Positions 1 to 12,271 of a stretch of DNA of 64,000 nt are shown here, piece after piece (positions within the stretch are counted from its first letter, which is position 1; each line of letters opens with the position of its first letter). A program made the position numbers and the translations under genes. A model generated the notes under the pieces. It made no database searches. It was not told the DNA's origin and saw only the letters and a list, made by a program, of their open reading frames with translations. Source of the DNA: Rutidosis leptorrhynchoides (taxonomy: Eukaryota; Streptophyta; Magnoliopsida; Asterales; Asteraceae); contig NC_092340.1 in the NCBI RefSeq assembly GCF_046630445.1, positions 36,974,001-37,038,000 of the forward strand, given 5' to 3'.

Positions 1-3000
1 AGTCGCTCAACATAGCCTCTTGGGAAGTTTCAGTATAAGAGAGTGGTACATCCCCAAACTCAGTAATCACTAATATGATATTAATAAAAAGTATCAACAT
101 TTGCATTCTAAATCTAATAGACCAAATAGGATAAATCGATAAAAGGTTACCACGAGATACCATAGTTGATCTAATCATTGCGTTAAGGCTTCTTCAGCTT
201 GTTTCTTTTTAAACTATTTGTACTTTTTAAAGTTAACCTGAACCTTGTCACATATAGATTATAGCCCAAACAGACCCATTTAAATGAAAATGGTTATAAA
301 TTGCCACCTCTAGTGTTCACCATTAAAAACTAAAGGATAGATAAATACCGAGTAAAAAAATCTTCTAAATGGGAATTCAGCTCACTATTCATCTCCTCAG
401 AGCAATTGTTGAAGGCCTTGACAGCTCCATATTTATTTAAAGGTGTTGTTTTTCTGAGATAAAGTTATTACCGACCGCCAGATCCAAAGTTTATGCATCG
501 AGAACACTATCATCATCACCTGGATAAACACAAATTTGAGGTACTTGCATTTAATTTCATATGTACATAATACTAACAGCAATAATACTTGCATCTAATT
601 CCGTTTTTTTATTAGATTATGTGAATCAAAAAAGGTATGTAACAAAAGATTACTTGGCACAACTAAAGTTTACATGAACAAAAGATTACTTGGCACAACT
701 AAAATTTACAACACCTTATGGTTTCACATGAACAAATGTATATGTAAGTACTTGTTAGTTCTTTTGGAACCATAAAGTGCACCATACATGCGTAGTTAAA
801 GTATATAGCTTGTATGTGGTACCTTGACATTCGACATTTGCAAACCATCAGGTGCCTCAGTAGTAAGCATTATATCTGAGCAAATTGGGGTCCAAGAACT
901 TTTTGCAATATCTTTGTGCATCATCAAAATATCCTAAGAAGCAGATGACAACTAAAAACACACAAGATATTGAAAATAATACAAATGTCTATGACAAATA
1001 CAATGTAGATATATTAGTCCACATCAAGCCCGCATATATCTTAAAGTGGTAATACCGCTTCAAATAATAGTAATAGTAAAGTAATAACATAACAATAACA
1101 ATAACAATACAATATATATTAAGGAACAAATCCAATGATCATACTTTTCAACAGTAATACAAACCTTAAGAAATCCATAATCTAATTGTATGTTAGATTT
1201 CTTGATAAGATGTACTCTACATAAGACAAAACAATGCACTTTTACGTTCAATAGGATATAACTTCCCAAATAGCAGATACATACACAGGTATACATACAA
1301 AATAACCTATCCTTAAGGAAAATTCTTTAACATCCACATAAAGCACATAATGATTCAGCATAGCTTTATTCGCTCAATGAGACATAACCACAAACACTTG
1401 GTGTGCAAACCTATATAAACACATTACATTATTGTAAAATTTCATAATGCAAAGGTACTTACAATTTAGTAACACCACTTAATAAAATGTGAAGCACAGT
1501 TCCAAAATCTATATATAGAAATCCAAAAGTTTATCATACCTTTCAAATTGGAAGTTGAAATCTACAACTTAATGCAAAGCAAAGAATCAAGTCATTTGAT
1601 AAACATCAGCTATTTATCACTTTCTATTTGTATATGAAAGAAACCAAAGAAACTATCTCTATTAGAATTTGAAATAAAATATCATACCAGAAGAAAATCT
1701 TGAATAATACAGTAAAAAACATAAAGATAGCCAAGTGTCAATATCTGTAATACAAAATATAATGAAAAGATGAAGTCAAGAAAAGGTAGAATTTTAGTGC
1801 ATATGGTACCGAACAAATTTGAAGGATACTCTTTCTGAAAAGCATAAACAATTGGTTCATGTGTAGTATACAAACATAGAGTATCAAAAATTTCTTGAAC
1901 TAAATCGGTAATCAAGCTGGGAGCACAGTTAATTTTCATAACAATGTAAACATGATAACCAAAGTCGAGATTCATAACAGAACCACAGGTTTTGTATAAT
2001 AACATGTATGCTTAACACAAAATATACACTATGTTGATCATTATGTGAATCTATATATAATTACATCTACAACTCACCTTAGTTGTTTCGTATCAGATAG
2101 TTCATACCCTGTGGGATATGACACATTAATCCGATTTCATTTTAAGACCCAAACCTGGAAATTCATGCAAATCCATTGAGGCATTTCATCGAACATTTGA
2201 TATCCAGTACATATAAATACAAATACAAATACAAATACAAATAAAAATACATAACATTTAGATTTTCACACCACTATAAGAAATAAATAAGAAATAAAGC
2301 TAAAATTTAAATGGTGATGGTACCCGTTAGTCTACATCTCTTTTTATAATAATAATCATAACCATCTTGAACAACCTAAATCAATTCAAATCCAAATGCA
2401 AAAACAGATGATATTAATCAAATCATTTTCTTAAATACAAAAGAACATGGAATAATAACATAGAAAAAATCACACAATGATTGTGCCACACTAATAACGA
2501 AACATACTAAATACGATAAATTCCTTTTACATATTTCAACCTAATTTGACCCACCAAATAATTAAAAAAATGAATAATCACATGATACTAATGAAAAACG
2601 ATTGAAGAAAACTAAATGGAAAGAAAACTCGTACAGATAGATGCTTACCTTTACCTTTATTAATAAATTAAATAAATAAAACTCAAAGCTCTTAACTAAC
2701 ATAATCAAACAAAAAGCCCTGAGATAATCAAATAAGAAGAAGAGATTCGGGATTAAAACAAAGATACATATAATATAATTGAAGATAAGATTGAAATGTA
2801 AAGTCCTAAATACAAATTCTTGGATTTAAACCCTAAAATTCTTCAAATCTAATATTTGTTAAAAAGATAAGGAAGAATAGAAAGAAACCAAAAATCAAAA
2901 ATGAAAAAAAAAAGAATACCTGTTGAACTTGAAAAAAATCTTGATTGTATACAGGCTTTTTGAATCTGTCACGAATCTGAAAAATGTTTTGAAGGAGGTG

Positions 3001-3063
3001 ATTGATGGTAGAAATTTTTAATTGGGAGAGTGGCGTTATCAAAAGCGTGTTGTAGAGTTCCAT
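1..3063 (-). pseudogene. Decayed multi-exon gene of unrecognised family, running off the left edge
   Basis: Reading the minus strand from 3063 downward gives a start codon and an open 48-codon stretch ending at a GT donor near 2918. Further protein-like blocks with plausible splice borders follow at about 2200-2088, 2000-1800, 933-823 (AG acceptor, GT donor, 111 nt), 543-520 (24 nt, reading PQICVYP), 450-345 (containing KYGAVKAFNNCSEEM) and 70-1 (containing VITEFGDVPLSYTE). The block at 2200-2088 reads GYQMFDEMPQWICMNFQ and then meets an in-frame TGA. In the frame that joins best to its neighbour, the 933-823 block holds two TGA codons. Phases do not join cleanly between all blocks. I do not recognise the family. 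A decayed gene is the best reading; an expressed gene with exons I have misjudged is possible. The AT-rich introns hold nothing else I can name. Confidence 0.4.
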
Positions 3064-3233
3064 GATTAATTATTATTATTATTTCTTAACATTTTTTTTC
3101 AAATATTTCTTAGCTTTTTAAATTAGGGATGACATCATCCAGGTTGCTTGAGAAATTTTCTTTTTCTTTTTCATTTATTTTTATGCTTGGTAAATACATT
3201 TTAATGACATCACTTAATTAGCAATTTATAAGA

Positions 3234-3337
<104 letters not shown>

Positions 3338-3562
3338 TCAATATATTTAATTAATATACCAGCTAGAATTTTGCCTGAAGGGGATAGAAACCACCCACCG
3401 ACCATTTTCCACACACATACGCGTTTTCGGGCGAAAACAAGAATCGCATAGCAGGGTTCCGATCCACCAATCCATACGGGCATTTGGACCAGACCGAATT
3501 CTCAAATGTGAAACGGTAAAAACCTCCCTTTAGGACTTCTTAAACAGCATGGTAGACCCCAA

Positions 3563-4256
3563 TAGGGATGGCAATGGATGTTGCATCCTTGGACATCCAC
3601 CCGATCCGATCCATTTATAATGGATATGGATGATGTAAATGGACGATTAACGGATACGGATATGGATATGGATGACCAAAATATTTCGTGGGTCAGATAT
3701 GGATGACAATTTACCATCCACGGATATATCCATTATCACCCGAAATACATCTATATATACATATATACGTACTAAAATATATGCATATACATCTGCATAT
3801 CGATATACATATACATAAAACCTACAAATTCTTGAATTATTAACGAAAATAAGGGTGTGATAGTGACAATTATTAAATCATTACTAACAATATTAAAAAT
3901 TACATATTTATATTAGTTTAAGCATATATTACCTTATATCATAACGGATTTTGCTCAATTAAATTCACAATCGGCGACAAATTACAATCAAAACATGCGA
4001 AACAAATCAAAAACATAAAGATTTAATATTTACATTTATTATAATCTATATTAAATTGATAAAATTGTCGTTAAATTAACATTTCGCTTGATATCCAACG
4101 GATATCCATTAACCCGCTTAATCCATCGGATATGGATATGGACGGATGGAATGAAATTAAATTAATATGGATATGGATATGGATGAGCAAAACATAAATG
4201 GATATGGATGTGGATATGGCATCATCCGATCCATATCCGATCCATTACCATCCCTA
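3563..4256. mobile_element. hAT-type MITE, 694 bp, with exact 8-bp target duplication
   Basis: The left end reads tagggatggcaatggat. The right end is its inverted complement with one mismatch in about 16 bases. Both ends are bordered by the same 8 bases, gaccccaa (3555-3562 and 4257-4264). The TAGGGATG-like termini and 8-bp duplication are typical of the hAT superfamily. The subterminal regions hold many copies of the hexamer ggatat and its complement, as expected of transposase-binding clusters. There is no transposase, so the element is non-autonomous. The AT-rich centre codes for nothing. The flanking host sequence contains a gggtttgatcc box-B-like motif on the minus strand, so the target may itself have been a SINE fragment (weak). 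Confidence 0.9.
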
Positions 4257-4309
4257 GACCCCAAGGATCAAACCCATGACCTCTACTATTATAATTGATA
4301 ATCTGAAAT

Positions 4310-4521
4310 TGTTATTGCAATTGATAAACTAAAATTGTAAACTCTAAATTGATTTTTATTAAAGTCTCTACTTCACCTCTATTTAAACTAGAAACAAAGA
4401 CTAACGGTTATAAATTTATAAAGGCAAGGAGCCTTTAACGAATTATTTTGGAAGCTGATATTATAGAATGGAGCCGTTGGCTAGCTGTAACCTTGGTGTC
4501 TTCTCTTTTTATTTTCTAACA
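4310..4521 (-). repeat. Putative 3' LTR of copia element G
   Basis: A 212-bp segment that begins TGTTA and ends TAACA on the plus strand. On its pol side it is bordered by cacttcccctcac, the complement of a purine-rich tract. No second LTR is visible near 32 kb, so the left boundary is inferred from the terminal inverted repeat only. Confidence 0.6.
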
Positions 4522-6378
4522 CTTCCCCTCACGTTGAATAGTGGGATTCCCGATATTCAACTATACAAGAACATTATTAAAGAGTCTTTCGTTCACTGAT
4601 TTTGTTAAGATGTCTACTAACCGGTCTTCTGATCTCATGAATGGTAGTGAGATAATCTCTGCGTCGAGCTTCTCCTTGATGAAGTGTCCGTCTATTTTAA
4701 CATGTTTTGTTCGATAATGTTGAACTGGATTTTCTGAAATCTTTATTGATGCTTCGTTGTCGCACATTATTCTACCACTGTCTTCCGGTGGAAATCTGAT
4801 CTCTGTCAATAGCTTTCGGATCCATACCGCTTCTTATACTCCTTGTGCTATCCTCCTAAACTCGGCTTCGGCACTTGAAAGAGCTACAACATTTTTCTTT
4901 TTACTTTTCCATGTAACAAGGTTTCCGCCGACTAAGGTGAAATATCCCGATGTAGATTTTCTATCTCCTTTTTCACATCCCCAACCTGCATCTGTATATA
5001 TTTGTGTTTTGAGATGACCATTGTTTTTTAATAGAACTCCATGACCAACCTTTCCTATAAGGTGTATGATGATTCTCCAAACAGCTTTCATGTGATGTAC
5101 TTGTGGTTGATGCATAAATTGACTGACTACTCCCACTGCATATGATACATCTGGACGAATATGAGCGAGATAAATCAGCTTTCCAACGATCTTTTGATAT
5201 TTTTCTCGATCTGCAAGTTGAGCTCCATCTTCCATAAACAACTTTTAGTTTGGGATCACAGGGGTTTCGGCTGGTTTGCAGTCGATCATTCCTGTTTTAG
5301 CAAGTAAATCAAGCACATATTTCTTTTGACATATAAATATACCTTGTTGGGATCGTAAAACTTCAATCCCCAAGAAATATTTTGGTCTTCCCAAATCTTT
5401 CATTTCAAATTCATTTGCTAAGTTTGTTTTTAAGTTAAAGAATTTATCTCTGTCATTTCCTTTGATTATCATGTCATCGACAAAAATAATCAAGCAAGTT
5501 ATCATTTGGTTTCTTTGTTTGAAAAATAAGGTGTGATCTGAATTACTTTGTTGGTAGCCGTATTTTTTCATGGCTAAAGTAAATTTCCCAAACCATGCCC
5601 GGGGAGATTGTTTTAACCTGTACAAGGATTTTTTAAGTCGACAAACTTCCCTGTTTTTGATATTTTTCGCAAATCCTGGAGGAGATTCCATATAAACCTC
5701 TTCCTTGAGGTCACCATGCAAAAAAGCATTCTTCACGTCAAATTGGTGAGCAGTGACCGAAAAGAGGACTTGAATGGTGTCAATTTGTCCACCGGTGAGA
5801 AAGTTTCGAAGTAGTCAATCCCGTATTATGTGTGTGTGTATCCTTGGCAACTAACCGAGCTTTATATCTTTCAATTGTGCCGTCTTGTTTATGTTTTATT
5901 ATAAATACCCAACGACATCCTACTGGTTTCTTTTCTCTAAGAATAATACATTTTCCTCATGTATCATTTGTCTTTAGAGCTTCCATCTCAACTTCCATTG
6001 CATTTTTTGGGTTCTTTGACTTTAAGGCTTGTTCTACTGATGTCGGTATTTTCTCAGAGTATATTACAGAAGTGAATTCTTGGCTTCTTCTGATAAATTT
6101 CCTCTAACAACATTTGCCATTGGATATCTTGATCCGAGGGCTTCTTTTTCAGGATCATAGCGTTTTGGTGGAATCCCCCTGTTGGCAATATGTACTCTTC
6201 AGTTGATTCACTTTGACTTTCTTGATCTTGAATTGTAATTTGGCGTTTGTCTCGTTGAGTCGATTCATGTCTTGAACTTTCTAGTTCGTCTGAATTTTCT
6301 TGATGAATTGATTCCCGACTTGAACTTTTTGATTCGTCTTGTATATCTTGCTGAGTTGATTCCTGACATGAACTTTCT
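4310..6378 (-). mobile_element. Ty1-copia element G, 3' portion (RT, RNase H, 3' LTR)
   Basis: Fossil copia element on the minus strand, split by gypsy element A. This part holds reverse transcriptase (around 5736-5245, with FVDDMIIKG), RNase H (around 5241-4561, with KSTSGYF and SSAEAEF, then the HVKIDGHFIKEKL block) and a purine-rich tract at 4522-4533 next to a short 3' LTR. The 3' LTR is taken as 4310-4521 because those limits give matching TGTTA/TAACA ends. The other half lies beyond element A at 30829-31990. The copy is clearly broken, with several breaks and no recognisable upstream LTR, so it is older than the gypsy elements inside it. Its copia lineage is not assigned. Confidence 0.9.
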
Positions 6379-7473
6379 TGTCATAACTCGTCCTTAACCA
6401 TAAGAACGAGTTAGATAACGTATGATTTCATTGCGAGGTATTGACCTCTATATGCGACATTTTTAAAAGAACAACTGCATTTATTTTACATTACAAACCA
6501 TAACTCTTATGTTAATACAAGCTTTAGACAATATAAAGATGATTATCGTTTAGCGATAATCTTAGACTTACAAACTTTACATGTGATGATAACAATACGA
6601 TTTCTAGCATATTTTACATTACAATTCCTCGGATATGCAGTTTTATTTTTGACACAAATATGCATACTCAAGATCTTGCTTAAATTCAACATGTTGCAGC
6701 GGAAGCTTTTAGTTATCACCTGAGAATAGACATGTTTAAAACGTCAACATAAAGTTAGTGAGATATAGGTTTAATGCCGGCAGCGATATAAATATATAGA
6801 CCACAAGATTTCATATATAAACATTTTAATAAAAATATTCTAAATGGTTGAGCACTTGGTAGCCATACTTAACATTTAATCACGTCACATATTCCCTTTA
6901 TTATGAAATCTTACTACACCGTACCAAGTGTAGTCACGAAACGAAGTACCGTGCAACCGTTGAATACTGGTCGTCCAGTCCGGTTGGGGTTGTCAGGCCC
7001 GATAGATCTATCAACAGGATTCGCGTTTACAATACCGCTGTAAATAGTAGTTACCAAGCTACAGGGAAGTATGCCAGTGGTACAACTCAACGTAGAATAT
7101 ATTTTTCAGTTACTTGTGTCCATATCGTAAAACATAAAATACATGTATTCTCATCCCGAAATATTTAGAGTTTAAAAGTGGGACTATATACTCACTTTCG
7201 TCTTGAAGATATGTAATTTTGACTTGGTCTCCGATTGATATCACGAACCTATCCATATATAATATATCAATACCTTTTCTTTTTAAACAAACGTCACATA
7301 TATATACTTATAATACTTTTAATACTTTTAATAATTCCTTAGTCCGTAGTTAGCAGTCCGATGTTAGTAATTCAATTTTAATGGTTCATTTTTAGGTGTT
7401 TAATAAACCCCCAATGAAATAAATAAAAACCCCCATCGTATATGTATTGGTTGAGATTAATCTTGACCCACGG

Positions 7474-7543
7474 TACCGGTGTTGTCAAATGACGTGTTGC
7501 GTACATAAAGTACCGGTGTTGTCAAATGACGTGTTGCGTACAA
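7474..7543. repeat. 37-bp tandem duplication inside the LTR of element A
   Basis: The unit beginning taccggtgttgtcaaatg occurs twice head to tail, joined by cataaag. The same doublet is in the other LTR copy near 28990-29060, so it predates insertion of this copy. Confidence 0.9.
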
Positions 7544-8664
7544 TCATGGGATCTTATGATTAATCTTCTCGTATTGTTTACGGGTGATCCTGAACCATAT
7601 AAAATTAAATTATGAGTACATATATATAAAATATCATGTTATTTTAAAAAGATGTGATTTATTTAATTTTCTCCAATTATTTTCGTAGCTAAACTAGTCT
7701 TAGATATCCGATCTCGTTTTGGTCATAGTTTCTTCGTTACAACTCCGTTTTCGTTGATTCAACTTGCCACTTCCTTGGATAGAGTCCCTCTTTAAGACTA
7801 TGAACTGTAAATACCTTAGTTTGTATTCGAAATCACAGGCCATAGGTCAAACTTTAGTGAAACTTATGAAGTTAATCATTTTCCATCATGTAAACAACCT
7901 TAAATGATTATTTTTCTAAAAATACTTATACTTTGAGTTAAATCATGAAATTTTTATGTGTTATCATATTCATAGTAAAAATCATTTTTCCAGAAAATAA
8001 ACCTCCAATTCAAAGTTTAAGATGGTTTTTAATTATCCAACCCAAAACAGCCCCCGGTTGCACTCCGACGTCGTAAATTCAGTTTTTAAGGTGTTCTTTG
8101 AAAAACCAAGTTATACCTTGTTAAATTAGCATATATTTATGATATATTACAGGTCTTGAAGTATTTTAAAAGTTAAGTGAGAAGGATCTATTTAGTTTGC
8201 AAACAAGTTTGAAAACATTCAAACTATGTTCTTGTTGTTAAAATTTTATACCACAAAATAAGATAGCTATATATATATGAATCGAATAAGGTTATGAACA
8301 AAGTTACTACCTCAAGTTACTTGGACAAGATTGCTGTAAAAGAGAAGTAAAAATCTAGAACCAAAAGAGTGATGGAGTTGGATGAAAGATTGGAAGTAAA
8401 CTTGTGTTCTTGAAAGGATTCTTGAAGTGTTTTTGTAAGGTTTTTCTTATGGTGTTTAAGTGATGTTTTTTATGGCTAGATCTTCATGGATACTAGCTGA
8501 ATGGTTATGGAGTTTCTTAAGAGTGTTTTTGGTTAAAGAAATGAGGTAATAAAATTTGAAAATGGAAGATGTATTTAAGGCCATAAAAACATGATTAATG
8601 GAAAAACATGGACAAAATTTCATGTTGTATTTTTATGTAATTAGTCATACTAAACATCAAAAGT

Positions 8665-8725
8665 AGTTACCTTATACATAAGGCATGAACAAGAGAGTTA
8701 CCTTATACATAAGGCATGAACAAGG
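8665..8725. repeat. 31-bp tandem duplication inside the LTR of element A
   Basis: The unit agttaccttatacataagg plus gcatgaacaag is repeated head to tail. It is also doubled in the other LTR near 30186-30245. In sense orientation it lies in the upstream U3-like part, where small duplications often hold promoter elements (inference). Confidence 0.85.
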
Positions 8726-9308
8726 GCTGGTTGGTGGTGATTTGATGTGTATATACCAATAGTAAATACGTATAGAAGCTAGGTATGATACGAGTACATA
8801 TACTCTAGATATACGTATAGAAAATCTTGTGAAAAATGGAATGAGAATTCAAATATAGCTATCTTTTGTGAATATACTTATATTGTTTTATGTATTTAAG
8901 TCTTTAAAAGTGATTAAATACATTACATATACGATATATGTATAAACATTATATGTTATAAGTATTTATGTCAAATAACGTTACGTATGGTTATCGTTTT
9001 GAAAACTTAAGTTAGTAGTTTCAAAATATACTTATAACTTATTGTTATTAATACAAAATGAGATATTAAAACATCCTTAGATCATGTTAAATATGTATAT
9101 ATACATATATATACACAAACGTATAATTATCATATGTTATATAGTTCGTGATATCATCGGTCAAACTAGACGGTCAAACGTTGTGTAAAACTCATTTCAA
9201 AAACATAAGTCTCAACAATTTGGATTGCTTATCATGTTGGTAAGGTTTAATTTATGTAAATATTAATCTTATAAGTATAGAACGATCGAAAAAGTGCGGG
9301 TCATTACA

Positions 9309-9345
9309 GTACCTACCCGTTAAATAAATTTCGTCCCGAAATTTT
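9309..9345 (-). other. Polypurine tract region of element A
   Basis: On the minus strand, AACGGGTAGGTAC lies directly against the 3' LTR, preceded by aaatttcgggacgaaattt. The same arrangement occurs in elements B (18932-18966) and C (58765-58799), where it would prime plus-strand DNA synthesis. Confidence 0.7.
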
Positions 9346-9406
9346 AAAATTGTACCTATTTTGCGTCATCGAGAAACAAGTGTGGATACTTTTGTTTCAT
9401 CTGATC

Positions 9407-12265
9407 CTATCGTTCCCAAGTAAACTCGGGACCCCTTCGAGCATTCCAACGAACCTTAACGATCGGTATGTTGCTCTGCTTGAGCTGTTTAACTTCACGG
9501 TCCATGATTTCGATTGGTTCTTCGACGAATTGTAGTTTCTCGTCGACATGGATTTCTTCAAGAGGAATGGTGAAATCTTCCTTTACAAGACACTTCTTAA
9601 GGTTTGAGACGTGAAAGGTATTATGTACTCCGGCGAGTTGTTGCGGTAACTCGAGTCGATAAGCTACCGGTCCAATGCGTTCGATGATCTTGAACGGGCC
9701 TACATATCTTGGGTTCAGTTTACCCCTTTTTCCAAAATGTATTACACCTTTACATGGTGACACCTTTAACATAACCATGTCACCGATCTGAAACTCTAAT
9801 GGTTTCCTTCGGACATCGGCGTAGCTCTTTTGGCGACTACGGGCTGTTTTCAATCTCTCCTTGATTTGTACTATCTTTTCAGTAGTTTCATGTATGATCT
9901 CGGGACCAGTTAATTGTCGATCTCCTACTTCATTCCAACAGATAGGAGATCTACACTTCCTTCCGTACAATGCTTCGAATGGTGCAGCTTTAATGCTCAC
10001 ATGATAACTATTATTATACGAGAATTCTGCTAATGGTAGATACTTATCCCATCCGTTTCCAAAATCGATCACACATGCCCTGAGCATGTCTTCAAGAGTC
10101 TGAATTGTTCTTTCACTCTGCCCGTCCGTTTGCGGATGATATGCGGTACTCATATCCAAACGAGTTCCTAGTGCCTCCTGTAGTGATTGCCAGAACTTTG
10201 AGGTAAATCTACTATCACGATCAGATATAATGGAAATAGGTATTCCATGCCTTGAAACAATTTCCTTTATATACAATCGTAATAGTTTCTCCATCCTATC
10301 CGTTTCCTTTATAGGCAAGAAATGTGCAGACTTGGTGAGACGATCAACAATCACCCAAATGGTGTCGTATCCCCAGGCAGTCTTTGGTAACTTCGTGATG
10401 AAATCCATGGTAATACCATCCCATTTCCATTCTGGGATTTCTGGTTGTTGAAGTAACCCTGACGGCTTCTGGTGTTCTGCTTTGACTTTGGAACAAGTTA
10501 AGCACTCCCCAACATATGTTGCAACGTCTGTCTTTAAATTAGGCCACCAATAATGTGTCTTAAGATCTTGGTACATCTTTCCCACTCCAGGATGTATCGA
10601 GTATCTTGTCTTATGTGCCTCGTTCAATATCAACTTCCTTAATCCACCCAACTTCGGTACCCAAATACGATTTGCAAAATATCGAATTCCATCTTCCCGT
10701 ATAATGAGTTGCTTCTCATACTTCTTCATTATTTCATTTCTTATGTTTTCTTTAGTAAGTGCTTCTCGTTGAACTTCTTTGATTTGTGAGTTGAGATTCA
10801 TGCGAATTTTTATGTTCATCGCTCGTACTCGAATTGGTTCTCGTTCCTTTCTGCTTAAAGCATCGGCCACCACATTCGCTTTCCCGGGATGATAACGAAT
10901 TTCACAATCATAGTCATTTATTAACTCGACCCACCTACGTTGCCTCATGTTCAGCTGTTTCTGATAAAAAATATGTTGAAGACTTTTATGATCAGTAAAC
11001 ACAGTGCATTTAACCCCATACAAGTAGTGTCTCCATATCTTCAATGCAAACACGACTGCTCCCAGTTCTAGATCATGCGTCGTATAATTCCGCTCGTGAA
11101 TCTTCAATTGTCGGGATGCGTATGCAATAACTTTCTTCCGTTGCATAAGAACGCAACCAAAACCTTGTCGCGAAGCGTCACAATATATTTCAAAATCATC
11201 GTTCCCTTCTGGTAACGATAAAATAGGCGCCGTAGTCAACTTCTTTTTCAGTAATTGAAATGCACTCTCCTGCTCAGAAGTCCATTCATATTTCTTCCCT
11301 TTTTGCGTTAACGCTGTCAACGGCTTAGCTATTCGGGAAAAATCTTGAATAAACCTTCTGTAATAACCGGCTAAACCCAAAAATTGGCGTATCTGCATTG
11401 GTGTCTTAGGAGTCTCCCATTTTTCAATGGCTTCAATTTTTGCTGGATCAACCTGAATTCCTTTGCTACTAACAACGTGGCCAAGAAATTGCACTTCTTT
11501 CAACCAGAAAGCACATTTAGAAAATTTAGCATATAGCTGTTCTTTTCTTAACAACTCTAATATCAACCTTAAATGCTGCTCATGCTCTTGCTCACTCTTG
11601 GAATAGATAAGAATATCATCAATGAAAACGATAACAAACTTATCTAAATATGGACTACAAACTCGATTCATGAGGTCCATGAATACAGCTGGCGCATTCG
11701 TCAATCCAAACGGCATGACCAAAAATTCGTAATGACCATAACGTGTCCGAAAAGCAGTTTTCGGAATGTCCTCTTCTTTGACACGTAATTGATGATAACC
11801 CGATCTTAGGTCGATTTTCAAATAAACACATGATCCTTGCAGTTGATCAAATAAGTCATCAATTCTCGGTAGTGGATACCGATTCTTGATAGTTAACTTA
11901 TTTAATTCACGATAATCTATACACATCCTAAAAGATCCATCTTTCTTCTTAACAAATAAAATTGGAGCTCCCCACGGTGAAGTGCTTGGTCGTATGAATC
12001 CACGGTCCAGTAATTCTTTTAACTGACTTTGAAGTTCTTTTAACTCGGACGGTGCAAGTCTATATGGAGCACGAGCCACTGGTGCAGCTCCTGGTACTAA
12101 ATCTATTTGAAATTCTACAGATCTAAATGGAGGTAATCCCGGCAACTCTTCCGGAAATACTTCAGGAAAATCTCTTGCCACAGGCACGTCATTGATGCAC
12201 TTCTCTTTTTCTTTCTTTTCGACTTTATTAACATGTGCTAAGATAGCATAGCACCCTTTCTTCAA
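9407..12265 (-). CDS. pol region of gypsy element A (fossil retroelement)
   Basis: Reading frame of about 950 codons. In order it holds the end of the protease linker, reverse transcriptase ([24 protein letters not shown]), RNase H ([24 protein letters not shown]), integrase (HHCC zinc finger near the WWPNLK block, TMDFITKLP, the [13 protein letters not shown] block) and a C-terminal chromodomain-like segment ([16 protein letters not shown]). The order RT-RNase H-integrase-chromodomain is that of Ty3-gypsy chromoviruses, here Tekay/Del-like. The product would reverse transcribe and integrate the element. It is close to but distinct from the B and C pol sequences. Confidence 0.95.
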   Translation of the reverse strand: MKKGCYAILAHVNKVEKKEKEKCINDVPVARDFPEVFPEELPGLPPFRSVEFQIDLVPGAAPVARAPYRLAPSELKELQSQLKELLDRGFIRPSTSPWGAPILFVKKKDGSFRMCIDYRELNKLTIKNRYPLPRIDDLFDQLQGSCVYLKIDLRSGYHQLRVKEEDIPKTAFRTRYGHYEFLVMPFGLTNAPAVFMDLMNRVCSPYLDKFVIVFIDDILIYSKSEQEHEQHLRLILELLRKEQLYAKFSKCAFWLKEVQFLGHVVSSKGIQVDPAKIEAIEKWETPKTPMQIRQFLGLAGYYRRFIQDFSRIAKPLTALTQKGKKYEWTSEQESAFQLLKKKLTTAPILSLPEGNDDFEIYCDASRQGFGCVLMQRKKVIAYASRQLKIHERNYTTHDLELGAVVFALKIWRHYLYGVKCTVFTDHKSLQHIFYQKQLNMRQRRWVELINDYDCEIRYHPGKANVVADALSRKEREPIRVRAMNIKIRMNLNSQIKEVQREALTKENIRNEIMKKYEKQLIIREDGIRYFANRIWVPKLGGLRKLILNEAHKTRYSIHPGVGKMYQDLKTHYWWPNLKTDVATYVGECLTCSKVKAEHQKPSGLLQQPEIPEWKWDGITMDFITKLPKTAWGYDTIWVIVDRLTKSAHFLPIKETDRMEKLLRLYIKEIVSRHGIPISIISDRDSRFTSKFWQSLQEALGTRLDMSTAYHPQTDGQSERTIQTLEDMLRACVIDFGNGWDKYLPLAEFSYNNSYHVSIKAAPFEALYGRKCRSPICWNEVGDRQLTGPEIIHETTEKIVQIKERLKTARSRQKSYADVRRKPLEFQIGDMVMLKVSPCKGVIHFGKRGKLNPRYVGPFKIIERIGPVAYRLELPQQLAGVHNTFHVSNLKKCLVKEDFTIPLEEIHVDEKLQFVEEPIEIMDREVKQLKQSNIPIVKVRWNARRGPEFTWER

Positions 12266-12271
12266 GCACTT

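Larger units (their letters stand above)
6379..9308 (-). repeat. 3' LTR of gypsy element A (2930 bp)
   Basis: Begins tgtcataactcg and ends gggtcattaca. The same sequence recurs, interrupted by element B, at 14797-15679 and 28779-30828. It contains two small internal tandem duplications, annotated separately. It shares blocks with the LTRs of elements B, C and D (for example tagaccacaagatttcatat), so the families are related. Confidence 0.95.

Noticed and set aside
3541-3562. SINE-like box B (gggtttgatcc on the minus strand) around the hAT MITE target
   Set aside because: No box A, tail or target duplication could be found, so only mentioned as a possible fragment.
10230-10451. Plus-strand frames opposite pol in A, B and C (also 19778-20077 and 59611-59910)
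   Set aside because: Same antisense shadow in each related pol gene.
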